Shown here piece by piece: positions 40,891 to 47,502 of a DNA stretch of 64,000 nucleotides. Every line of letters begins with the position of its first letter. Position 1 is the stretch's first letter. This stretch comes from JASJAR01 sp039198225 (GTDB lineage: Bacteria > Pseudomonadota > Alphaproteobacteria > Rhodobacterales > Rhodobacteraceae): assembly GCA_039198225.1 (NCBI GenBank), contig JBCCTQ010000009.1, positions 1 to 64,000 on the forward strand. The letters are read 5' to 3'. The notes under the pieces are model-generated. The model saw only the letters and a program-made list of their open reading frames with translations. It did no database searches and had not been told where the DNA came from. The position numbers and the translations under genes are program-made.

Positions 40891-41826
40891 TCAGGCGAGG
40901 CTTTCGGCCGCCGCTTTGACGTCCTCCGGCGCCCCGATGGCCCGGGTGGATGCCTCTTTGGAGATCCGGCGGACCATCCCCGACAGGGCCTTGCCCGCCC
41001 CGATCTCCCAGAACTCCGACACGCCGTGCTCGGCCATCCATTCAACGCTTTCCCGCCAGCGCACCCGGTGGGTGACCTGCTGGACCAGAAGCGCCCGGAT
41101 CGTACCCGGATCGGATATGTCATGGGCCAAGACATTGGCCACGAGAGGCACGGCGGGGCGCGCAATATCGACTTCGGCCAAGGCCTGCGCCATCGCTTCG
41201 GCCGCCGGCTCCATCAGCTCACAGTGAAACGGCGCCGAAACCGGCAGCATGAGCGCCCGCTTGGCCCCGTTGGCCTTGGCAATCTCAGTGGCCCGGGCCA
41301 CGGCCTCGAGATGACCCGACACAACGACCTGGGCGGGATCATTGTCATTGGCGGCCACGCAAACCTCGCCGTCCGCCGCCGCGTCCGCGACCTCGTTCAC
41401 TTCATCGAGCGTCAATCCAAGGATGGCCGCCATGGCCCCTTCGCCCACGGGCACCGCCGCCTGCATGGCTTTGCCCCGCACCCGCAACAGGCGGGCCGCA
41501 TCGCCCACATCGAGGGCTCCAGCGGCGGCAAGGGCAGAATATTCACCTAAGGAGTGGCCCGCCACAAACGCCGCGTGGTCAATCGAGACCCCCTCGGCCT
41601 GGAGCGCGCGCAGCGTGGCAAGCGACGTGGCCATCAGGGCGGGTTGGGCATTCTCGGTGAGGGTCAGCGTGTCGGGATCTCCCTGCCAAATAAGGTCAGA
41701 CAAAGGCTCGCCCAGGGCGGCATCCACTTCGTCAAAGATCTCGCGGGCCGCCGGATAGGCTTCGGCCAGAGCCTGACCCATCCCAATCGTTTGAGCCCCT
41801 TGGCCGGGAAAAATGAATGCGCGCAT
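40891..41826 (-). CDS. fabD: Malonyl-CoA:ACP transacylase FabD
   Basis: The 311-aa enzyme has FPGQGAQ at the N-terminus and the nucleophile Ser92 in GHSLGEYSAL. The histidine of the dyad is in VSAPFHCELM near residue 200, and QVTHRVRW follows. It loads malonyl groups on AcpP. A perfect 8-bp hairpin lies three bases before its ATG and contains the only SD-like G run. Confidence 0.96.
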   Translation of the reverse strand: MRAFIFPGQGAQTIGMGQALAEAYPAAREIFDEVDAALGEPLSDLIWQGDPDTLTLTENAQPALMATSLATLRALQAEGVSIDHAAFVAGHSLGEYSALAAAGALDVGDAARLLRVRGKAMQAAVPVGEGAMAAILGLTLDEVNEVADAAADGEVCVAANDNDPAQVVVSGHLEAVARATEIAKANGAKRALMLPVSAPFHCELMEPAAEAMAQALAEVDIARPAVPLVANVLAHDISDPGTIRALLVQQVTHRVRWRESVEWMAEHGVSEFWEIGAGKALSGMVRRISKEASTRAIGAPEDVKAAAESLA

Positions 41827-41829
41827 GTG

Positions 41830-41853
41830 CCCCCCGATTGGTTTTTCGGGGGG
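41830..41853 (-). promoter_or_regulatory. Hairpin that may mask the fabD ribosome-binding site
   Basis: CCCCCCGA (41830-41837) and TCGGGGGG (41846-41853) form a perfect 8-bp stem with an eight-base loop. On the minus strand the G run ends three bases before the fabD ATG, so the stem would cover the SD-like sequence. It could also be a terminator remnant of the upstream gene, but no T run follows. Confidence 0.5.
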
Positions 41854-41886
41854 TCTAACCTTCCCTCATGGCCCGCACAAGACGGC

Positions 41887-42519
41887 TCACCCGTTGGCGA
41901 CCCGCCGTTGGCCAAGGCGCACCGGAACCAAGCGGGCCCGCTCTATCCCCAGACGCGCCTCCATCCGCTGCTCGGCAGTCTTGAAATCGCGGCAGAGCCT
42001 TGCGTGGAGAAGATTGAGATCTCGCTCCACACCGCTGGCCAAACGCACCGATGTGTCGAACCCTTCGAGCCGGAGGCAAAGCTCTGCGCCGCCTTCCCGT
42101 CGGTTCACAAACACGCCGGAAATCGCCTCGAACGGCACCACTCGGATCACATTGGGCCGCCCCCTCACACTCCGCCGGGCAAACCGCACTTGGCGCTCGG
42201 CCGTGTCCACTTGGACTTCACGCCGGAGGCCCCGATTGGCCAAATAATAAACACCGGCGCCCCCGACCGAGAGGATGATCGACAGGGAGATCTTGGTGCT
42301 GAGAGGGTCAGACGGGAAAAGCGATGCGGGGATCAGCCATTGGGCATAGGCCGCGATAACAAGGACAAGTCCCAGGAACCGACAACTCGCCTCCGCCAAG
42401 GCCACCCCGCCCCAGGGCCGCTCGGCTTCGCGGAGAATGTACCCCCAATGGGTTTCCGTGACCGGAACGCTCGATGCGTCGCGGCGGGCGGGATAAAGTG
42501 TGATCCTCGGTTCGCTCAT
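41887..42519 (-). CDS. Uncharacterised two-helix membrane protein
   Basis: The ATG at 42519 gives 210 aa with two membrane helices (FLGLVLVIAAYAQWLIPASLF near 50-70 and ISLSIILSVGGAGVYYLA near 82-100). A cytoplasmic beta-rich C-terminal domain follows (REVQVDTAERQVRFARRS...VVPFEAISGVFV), resembling PH-like membrane proteins. I do not recognise a named family. It is divergent from rpsF and upstream of fabD on the same strand. Longer frames to 42603 are unsupported. Confidence 0.65.
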   Translation of the reverse strand: MSEPRITLYPARRDASSVPVTETHWGYILREAERPWGGVALAEASCRFLGLVLVIAAYAQWLIPASLFPSDPLSTKISLSIILSVGGAGVYYLANRGLRREVQVDTAERQVRFARRSVRGRPNVIRVVPFEAISGVFVNRREGGAELCLRLEGFDTSVRLASGVERDLNLLHARLCRDFKTAEQRMEARLGIERARLVPVRLGQRRVANG

Positions 42520-42645
42520 CAATCCAACCTTCGTTAACGTTTCGCAGACAAAACCAGGACAAGGGGGCGAATTTCGGGCGTGGGGCGAACAATTGCGGGT
42601 CAATCCGAGGCCGAAACCCGGTCAATACGAGGACCAATACGGGGC

Positions 42646-42673
42646 TTGCAAATGGCAGGGGCCCGTGTATACC
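42646..42673 (+). promoter_or_regulatory. Promoter-like sequence of the rpsF operon
   Basis: TTGCAA (42646-42651) and TATACC (42668-42673) are spaced by 16 bases, a good sigma-70-type pair about 100 bases ahead of the rpsF ATG. It would begin transcription just before the stem-loop at 42679-42730. Confidence 0.55.
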
Positions 42674-42678
42674 ACCCA

Positions 42679-42730
42679 CTCTTCCGCAACGATGAAACGG
42701 CACAGCTCTCGTGGATGGGCAGCGGAAGAG
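42679..42730 (+). promoter_or_regulatory. rpsF leader stem-loop, candidate S6:S18 autoregulatory element
   Basis: CTCTTCCGC (42679-42687) and GCGGAAGAG (42722-42730) pair perfectly over nine bases and enclose 34 bases that include AACGGCAC. Leaders of rpsF genes in many bacteria bind the S6:S18 complex as feedback control, with a CCG element near a stem. A CCG is present in the left arm here. Whether the detailed motif is met cannot be settled by eye. Confidence 0.45.
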
Positions 42731-42773
42731 AGATCGCCCGCCTTTGAAATGTGCCTTAGATATTGGAGACACC

Positions 42774-43127
42774 ATGCCGCTTTACGAGCATGTGTTCATC
42801 TCCCGCCAGGACCTTTCCGGGACCCAGGCGGAGGGCTTAATCGAACATTTCGGAACCGTTTTGGCTGACAATGGCGGCCAGTTGGTCGACAGCGAATATT
42901 GGGGCGTCAAAACGATGGCCTACCGGATCAACAAGAACCGGAAGGGCCATTATGCGTTCCTCAAAACCGACGCGCCGGCCCCGGCGGTCCAGGAAATGGA
43001 GCGCCTGATGCGCCTCCATGAAGACGTGATGCGCGTTCTGACCATCAAGGTCGATGAACACGCCGAGGGCCCGTCGGTGCAAATGAAAAAGAACGAAGAA
43101 CGCGGCGACCGCCGCGGCGATCGATAG
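42774..43127 (+). CDS. rpsF: 30S ribosomal protein S6
   Basis: The 117-aa protein matches S6: MPLYEHVFISRQDLS at the start, LVDSEYWGVKTMAYRINKNRKGHYAFLKTDAPAPAVQEMERLMRLHEDVMRVLTIKV in the core, and a charged C-terminal tail. It has a TTGGAG ribosome-binding site. First gene of the rpsF-rpsR-rplI operon; the frame upstream to 42711 lies within the leader. Confidence 0.97.
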   Translation: MPLYEHVFISRQDLSGTQAEGLIEHFGTVLADNGGQLVDSEYWGVKTMAYRINKNRKGHYAFLKTDAPAPAVQEMERLMRLHEDVMRVLTIKVDEHAEGPSVQMKKNEERGDRRGDR

Positions 43128-43136
43128 GAGGCCCCC

Positions 43137-43364
43137 ATGGCAGCAAAACCGTTTTTCCGCCGCCGCAAGGTTTGCGCCTTCTCCGGTGATAACGCCCCCA
43201 AGATCGACTACAAAGACACCAAGCTCCTGCAGCGTTACATTTCCGAGCGGGGCAAAATCGTGCCCAGCCGGATCACGGCCGTCTCGGCGAAAAAGCAGCG
43301 CGAATTGTCCCGGGCAATCAAGCGGGCGCGGTTCCTCGCGCTCTTGCCCTACGCCGTGAAGTAG
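43137..43364 (+). CDS. rpsR: 30S ribosomal protein S18
   Basis: The 75-aa basic protein matches S18: FRRRKVCAFSGDNAPKIDYKDTKLLQRYISERGKIVPSRITAVSAKKQRELSRAIKRARFLALLPY. A strong SD (AGGAGG) overlaps the rpsF stop region. S18 pairs with S6 on the platform of the small subunit. Confidence 0.97.
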   Translation: MAAKPFFRRRKVCAFSGDNAPKIDYKDTKLLQRYISERGKIVPSRITAVSAKKQRELSRAIKRARFLALLPYAVK

Positions 43365-43373
43365 GAGGGACCG

Positions 43374-44030
43374 ATGCAAGTTATTCTTCTCGAACGGGTC
43401 GCGAAGCTCGGGCAGATGGGCGACATCGTCACCGTCAAAGACGGCTATGCCCGGAACTTTCTTCTGCCGCAGAAAAAGGCGCTCTGGGCGTCGGAAGACA
43501 ATGTGAAGAGCTTTGAAGCCCAAAAGGCGCAACTCGAAGCCCGGAACCTCGAATCCAAATCAGAAGCCGAGGATTTGGCGGGTCGGCTCGACGGCCAGCA
43601 ATTCGTCGTCATCCGCTCGGCCTCCGATGGCGGCTCGCTTTACGGGTCGGTCTCGACCCGGGATGCGGCCGACGCTGCGACCGAAGCGGGCTTCAGCCTC
43701 GACCGGAAACAGGTCGCGCTGACCGCTCCGATCAAAGAGCTGGGGCTCCATGCCGTCACCGTGACGCTTCACCCCGAGGTCGATGCGACGATCACCTTGA
43801 ACGTGGCCCGATCGAGCGAAGAAGCCGAGTTGCAAGCCCAGGGTAAGACGATCCAAGAGCTACAGGCCGAAGAAGAAGCCCTTGAGCAAGAAGAGCTGGC
43901 ACAGCTTTTCGACGAGATCGGTGCGGCCGAACTCGAAGAGCTCGATACGCGGGGCGACGAGGATACAGGACCGGTGGACGTGCCGGAAGGCGATGGGGGC
44001 ACCCAGCCCGACGGCGAAGAAGAGAACTGA
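43374..44030 (+). CDS. rplI: 50S ribosomal protein L9 with a long acidic tail
   Basis: The 218-aa protein has the L9 N-domain (MQVILLERVAKLGQMGDIVTVKDGYARNFLLPQKKA) and C-domain, ending near residue 150. It then continues with about 65 mostly acidic residues (EEEALEQEELAQLFDEIGAAELEELDTRG and more). Bacterial L9 is usually about 150 aa; longer tails occur in this group of bacteria. It is followed by an intrinsic terminator, so it ends the operon. Confidence 0.95.
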   Translation: MQVILLERVAKLGQMGDIVTVKDGYARNFLLPQKKALWASEDNVKSFEAQKAQLEARNLESKSEAEDLAGRLDGQQFVVIRSASDGGSLYGSVSTRDAADAATEAGFSLDRKQVALTAPIKELGLHAVTVTLHPEVDATITLNVARSSEEAELQAQGKTIQELQAEEEALEQEELAQLFDEIGAAELEELDTRGDEDTGPVDVPEGDGGTQPDGEEEN

Positions 44031-44055
44031 CCCGCGACGTCACAAGATCCCAAAG

Positions 44056-44083
44056 GCCGCGCCCCGTGCGCGGCTTTTCTTTT
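44056..44083 (+). terminator. Intrinsic terminator of the rpsF-rpsR-rplI operon
   Basis: GCCGCGC (44056-44062) and GCGCGGC (44068-44074) form a perfect 7-bp stem with a five-base loop, followed by TTTTCTTTT (44075-44083). It begins 26 bases after the rplI stop. Confidence 0.9.
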
Positions 44084-44088
44084 GGGGG

Positions 44089-44583
44089 TTATTCCGGGCC
44101 GCCATCCGCCGGGTATTCGCGGAACACCACTAAGGTCTCATAGCCCGCCACCGGAGACGTGCCGAAATAGGTCTCCGCGAATGCCGCAAAGGCCCCCATG
44201 GACGCGCACCGCATAATCAAAACCAGATCGGCCTCCCCGGTGACGGAGAAAATCCGTTCCACCTGACGGCGTGACCGCAACACTTTGGCAAACGCATCGA
44301 TCGATTGCGGATTGTGGCGTTCGATTTCCACGAGAACGACAAAAACCGTGGTCTCTTCTATGTGCCCGGGTGCGATAACGGCGATCTCTTTCTTGATGAC
44401 CCCCGTGGCCCGAAGCCGTTGCACGCGGCGCAAACATGCTGCCGGAGACAGGCCGACGAGGTCTGAGAGTTGCTCACCGGTGCGGCGTGCATCCACGGAA
44501 AGGAGCGAGAGGATCTGGCGGTCAAACCGGTCAAGTTCTTCCGGGCCAAGCGGTGGGGTGGTTTCGGCTTCTTCGCGCTCCAT
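44089..44583 (-). CDS. Lrp/AsnC-family transcriptional regulator
   Basis: The 164-aa protein has the AsnC-type HTH (LDRFDRQILSLLSVDARRTGEQLSDLVGLSPAACLRRVQRLRATGVIKKEIAVI, about residues 18-71) and the RAM effector domain. It probably binds amino acids. The ATG at 44583 overlaps a short inverted repeat. It is divergent from the DUF1127 gene, across a 289-base gap. The regulated pathway is not evident. Confidence 0.9.
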   Translation of the reverse strand: MEREEAETTPPLGPEELDRFDRQILSLLSVDARRTGEQLSDLVGLSPAACLRRVQRLRATGVIKKEIAVIAPGHIEETTVFVVLVEIERHNPQSIDAFAKVLRSRRQVERIFSVTGEADLVLIMRCASMGAFAAFAETYFGTSPVAGYETLVVFREYPADGGPE

Positions 44584-44640
44584 GCGAAAAAATCGCATTA
44601 ATTTTGAAAAATTGCGAGAAATAACTGCATGGAACGCAAA
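44582..44640. promoter_or_regulatory. AT-rich inverted repeat at the lrp-type gene start
   Basis: ATGCGA (44582-44587) and TCGCAT (44593-44598) flank five A, overlapping the ATG of the regulator. AT-rich sequence with T and A runs continues to about 44640, unlike the surrounding GC-rich DNA. Lrp-family proteins commonly bind such DNA to repress their own genes. Confidence 0.4.
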
Positions 44641-44705
44641 AGTCGCGATCACTTCGTTCGCAGGCCGGACGATATTGCCTGCAACGACGACACGTCAGCC
44701 ACGAA

Positions 44706-44765
44706 CGAGACCGCAGATGAAACACCACAAACCCATGGACACCGAACCCGACTAAGCGGGTCTCG
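44706..44765 (+). other. 12-codon mini-ORF enclosed by an inverted repeat
   Basis: CGAGACCGC (44706-44714) and GCGGGTCTCG (44756-44765) are complementary with one bulge. Between them, from 44717 to 44755, lies an ATG ORF of 12 codons (MKHHKPMDTEPD) whose TAA touches the right arm. There is no strong SD. It might be a leader peptide or chance. The remaining part of the 44584-44872 gap shows no gene. Confidence 0.3.
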
Positions 44766-44872
44766 CTGTCCCACCATCCATCCCTGAAACCCAACTTTCC
44801 CCCAACCCGACCTCGGCCGGGAACCCTACCGTTCGGCCGAATTACCCGGCCAAATCATTGAAAGGAAAAGAC

Positions 44873-45115
44873 ATGTCATTCACTCAGCTGCGCACTTCCC
44901 CGCAATCGTCCAGCGTGGCGCTCAAAGCCGGCAGCGTCTTTGCACTGGCGACCGCTTGGATTGCAGACAGGGTCGCCCGCGCCCAACGCCGCCACGTCCA
45001 CCTGACCCAATACAAGAAGCTCGACGGTTTGCCCGAATACCTACTGCGCGACATTGGCATCAGCCGCGCCGATGTTCACGCCGCCAAACTCGGTGTACTT
45101 CGAGGCGACTTCTAA
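44873..45115 (+). CDS. DUF1127 domain protein
   Basis: The 80-aa protein carries the DUF1127 C-terminus (YKKLDGLPEYLLRDIGISRADVHAAKLG, residues about 46-73), an arginine-rich middle (RVARAQRRHVHL) and an N-terminal hydrophobic stretch. DUF1127 proteins are short, abundant and stress-linked in Rhodobacter and related bacteria; one of them (CcaF1) affects small-RNA maturation. The SD AAAGGAAAAG is strong. The gene ends at a terminator-like hairpin shared with tig. Confidence 0.82.
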   Translation: MSFTQLRTSPQSSSVALKAGSVFALATAWIADRVARAQRRHVHLTQYKKLDGLPEYLLRDIGISRADVHAAKLGVLRGDF

Positions 45116-45120
45116 CCGGC

Positions 45121-45157
45121 AAAAAAAAGACCCGGCCCCAGGGCCGGGTCTCTGTTT
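45121..45157. terminator. Bidirectional intrinsic terminator between DUF1127 gene and tig
   Basis: GACCCGGCC (45129-45137) pairs with GGCCGGGTC (45142-45150) around a short loop. Eight A precede it (45121-45128), giving eight T on the minus strand, so it is a strong terminator for tig. On the plus strand the following TCTGTTT is a weaker T run for the DUF1127 gene. Confidence 0.88.
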
Positions 45158-45170
45158 GAACGGCTCGCGC

Positions 45171-46502
45171 CTATTCGTCTTCGATCGCCTCAAGTGCTTT
45201 TTGCAACTCGTCTTTCGACACTTTCTTTTCTGTCACTTTGGCCAATTCGAAAACGAAATCGACCACTTTATCTTCGAAAAGCGGCGCCTGGATTTGCTGA
45301 CGCATACCAGGGTTTTTTTGAACGAATTCAAAGAAATCTCGCTCGCGGCCAGGATATTGGCGCGCTTGGGTCATGACCGCTTGGGTCATTTCGGCATCTG
45401 AGACTTCGATTTCGTTCTTCTGACCGAGTTCCGCCAAGAGGAGCCCCAACCGAACTCGGCGCTCGGCAAGTTTCTCATGCTCACCAGTCGTCTCGATCTC
45501 GGGGTGATCGTGGTCTTCCACGTCCGGATTATCTTCGTGCCAAAGCTGGTGGGCGATCTGCTTGGCCTCCGCCTCGACCAGGCTCGGCGGCAAATCGAAC
45601 GCAACCTTATCGTCCAGAGCGTCGAGAAGATGACGTTTCATCACCGCGCGCGCCGCTTGGCCATATTCGGAACCGAGGCGTTCGGTTATTTGCGTCTTGA
45701 GACCTTCAAGATCCTCTGCCCCGAAACGCTTGGCGAGTTCATCGTCAATCGCGGCCGGCGCCGGCGCCTTCACGGCCTTAATTTTGCACGCGAAAACCGC
45801 CGATTTCCCGGCCAGATTTGCGGCCTGATACTCTTCGGGAAAGTCGACTTTGACCTCTTTGTCCTCGCCAGCTTTGACGCCCACCAATTGTTCTTCGAAG
45901 CCTGGAATGAAGGAGTTTGATCCCAGCACCAGCGGGTAATCCTCCGCCGCACCGCCGTCGAACGGCGTGCCGTCGATCGACCCTTCAAAGTCCATCACCA
46001 CTTGGTCACCGTCCTTGGCCTTGGTGCCCTTTTTGCGATCCTCAAAATTCTGAGCGTTTTCAGCGAGGTTTTGCAGCGCTTCGTCGATCTCGGAATCCTC
46101 AGGCGCGGCGACGAGCTTTTCGAGCTTGATCTTGGCAAGATCAACCTCGGGCACCTCCGGCAGCGCTTCATAGGACATCTCGACTTCCACGTCGTCGCCC
46201 TCTTTCCAATCCTCATTGGTCATCTTGACCTCGGGTTGGAGGGCCGGCCGGTCGCCGGACGCTTCAAAATGGGACGACATGGCCCCGTCGATTGTCTCTT
46301 GCATGGCTTCGCCTAGGAGCCGCGGGCCGAATTGCTTGCGCAGCAATGGCAGCGGGACCTTACCTTTGCGGAAGCCCTTGAGTTGGATCTCAGGCCGCGC
46401 CTCTTCGAGCTTTTCGACGACTTTCTTGTCAAGCTCCGACGCCGGAATCTTGATTTGATAACCGCGCTTTAGCCCGTCATTCAGGGTCTCGGTAACTTCC
46501 AT
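45171..46502 (-). CDS. tig: Trigger factor
   Basis: The 443-aa chaperone has the N-terminal ribosome-binding domain with GFRKGKVPLPLLRKQFG (the GFRxGxxP signature near residue 43), the PPIase domain with DGDQVVMDFEGSIDGTPFDGGAAEDYPLVLGSNSFIPGFEEQLVG (about 160-205), and a helical C-terminus. It binds nascent chains at the exit tunnel. Length is typical. It ends at the terminator at 45121-45150. Confidence 0.96.
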   Translation of the reverse strand: MEVTETLNDGLKRGYQIKIPASELDKKVVEKLEEARPEIQLKGFRKGKVPLPLLRKQFGPRLLGEAMQETIDGAMSSHFEASGDRPALQPEVKMTNEDWKEGDDVEVEMSYEALPEVPEVDLAKIKLEKLVAAPEDSEIDEALQNLAENAQNFEDRKKGTKAKDGDQVVMDFEGSIDGTPFDGGAAEDYPLVLGSNSFIPGFEEQLVGVKAGEDKEVKVDFPEEYQAANLAGKSAVFACKIKAVKAPAPAAIDDELAKRFGAEDLEGLKTQITERLGSEYGQAARAVMKRHLLDALDDKVAFDLPPSLVEAEAKQIAHQLWHEDNPDVEDHDHPEIETTGEHEKLAERRVRLGLLLAELGQKNEIEVSDAEMTQAVMTQARQYPGRERDFFEFVQKNPGMRQQIQAPLFEDKVVDFVFELAKVTEKKVSKDELQKALEAIEDE

Positions 46503-46672
46503 CGCTCTTCCTGTGTGGCCTGGGCCGGGGCGACGCCCGCGCAGCCCAAAAAAATGTCAGCGTCTTCTAGGGAAAGCCCATCGCTGGCGCAAGCCAGAAA
46601 CCACCATCGGACGCATCACACTGACCCTCCTTCTAGGCCAGGAGCCGTTAATTGAAGGCAAAACTCGGTCGG

Positions 46673-47425
46673 CTACCCGGTGGCCGTTCGCGGATCGAGG
46701 TGCTGTGTCTGTGCTAGAATCTCGGTGATCTCTTTGTGACAACCGGCAATTGGACCGTCCGGCACCAAACTGACATGGGCCCAGCACGCCGGTCTCAGCG
46801 CCATTTTGCGCCAATGGTGAAGAAAGAGCATCCGAACCAACGCGATGCGCAATTCGCTTGCGCCATTGAGCTCGCATTCAAACCTATGGGCCATTCGCAA
46901 TAGGTCTTCGGCGATTTTCAAAGTGTCCTCGCCCACGATCCGTTTTTGCACCCAGAGCGGTAGGAGATCGGTTTCAAGCGATAACGTCAGATGGCCCGCA
47001 CTGGGCGTCTCTGACGTCTCCGGTGCCAAATAAAGGTTCGGCCCGAGATGAATTGAATTTGTCCCGATGCGGCGCCGGTCGTCGTCATGGTCGAATAGGA
47101 AAACGTGCCAACCATTGGGATATTTTGCATCTTGCCGATAGACGTCTGAATAAGACGCCATGGTCTCGGTGCGTCCCTTTTTCGTCAGACTATATTGCAC
47201 CTCGCGGCCTGACTTGGCCGACCCGATCCAGCCATCTCGCTTCAGGCGATGCAGGGCCACGCGGATCGCCTCAGGCTTAAGGTCAAGTGGCTCAAGAAAG
47301 GTGCGAATGTCTTTGCCCGAAAGACGGGTGCCTTGGTAATCGCCAAAGAGCGTAACGATGAGCGACCAGGTCTTGATCGTATCGAGTGCGATCAGGTCGG
47401 CAATCAGATCGTCGGATTGCTCCAA
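46673..47425 (-). CDS. paaX: Phenylacetate-responsive repressor PaaX
   Basis: The 250-aa protein matches PaaX: an N-terminal winged helix (WSLIVTLFGDYQGTRLSGKDIRTFLEPLDLKPEAIRVALHRLKRDGWI, about residues 19-66), a central ACP/Cas2-like domain (NGWHVFLFDHDDD) and a C-terminal helical part. PaaX represses paa genes and releases DNA on phenylacetyl-CoA. The only in-frame start that keeps the family N-terminus is a TTG at 47425 with no obvious SD. It follows paaZ by 77 bases on the same strand. Confidence 0.88.
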   Translation of the reverse strand: MEQSDDLIADLIALDTIKTWSLIVTLFGDYQGTRLSGKDIRTFLEPLDLKPEAIRVALHRLKRDGWIGSAKSGREVQYSLTKKGRTETMASYSDVYRQDAKYPNGWHVFLFDHDDDRRRIGTNSIHLGPNLYLAPETSETPSAGHLTLSLETDLLPLWVQKRIVGEDTLKIAEDLLRMAHRFECELNGASELRIALVRMLFLHHWRKMALRPACWAHVSLVPDGPIAGCHKEITEILAQTQHLDPRTATG

Positions 47426-47502
47426 GGGGCACCACGCGGGTTAAATTTGCGCGGCAAACCTATCATGGTCGCATTGTCAGGCACCAGACGGTGGCAGCTA
47501 CT

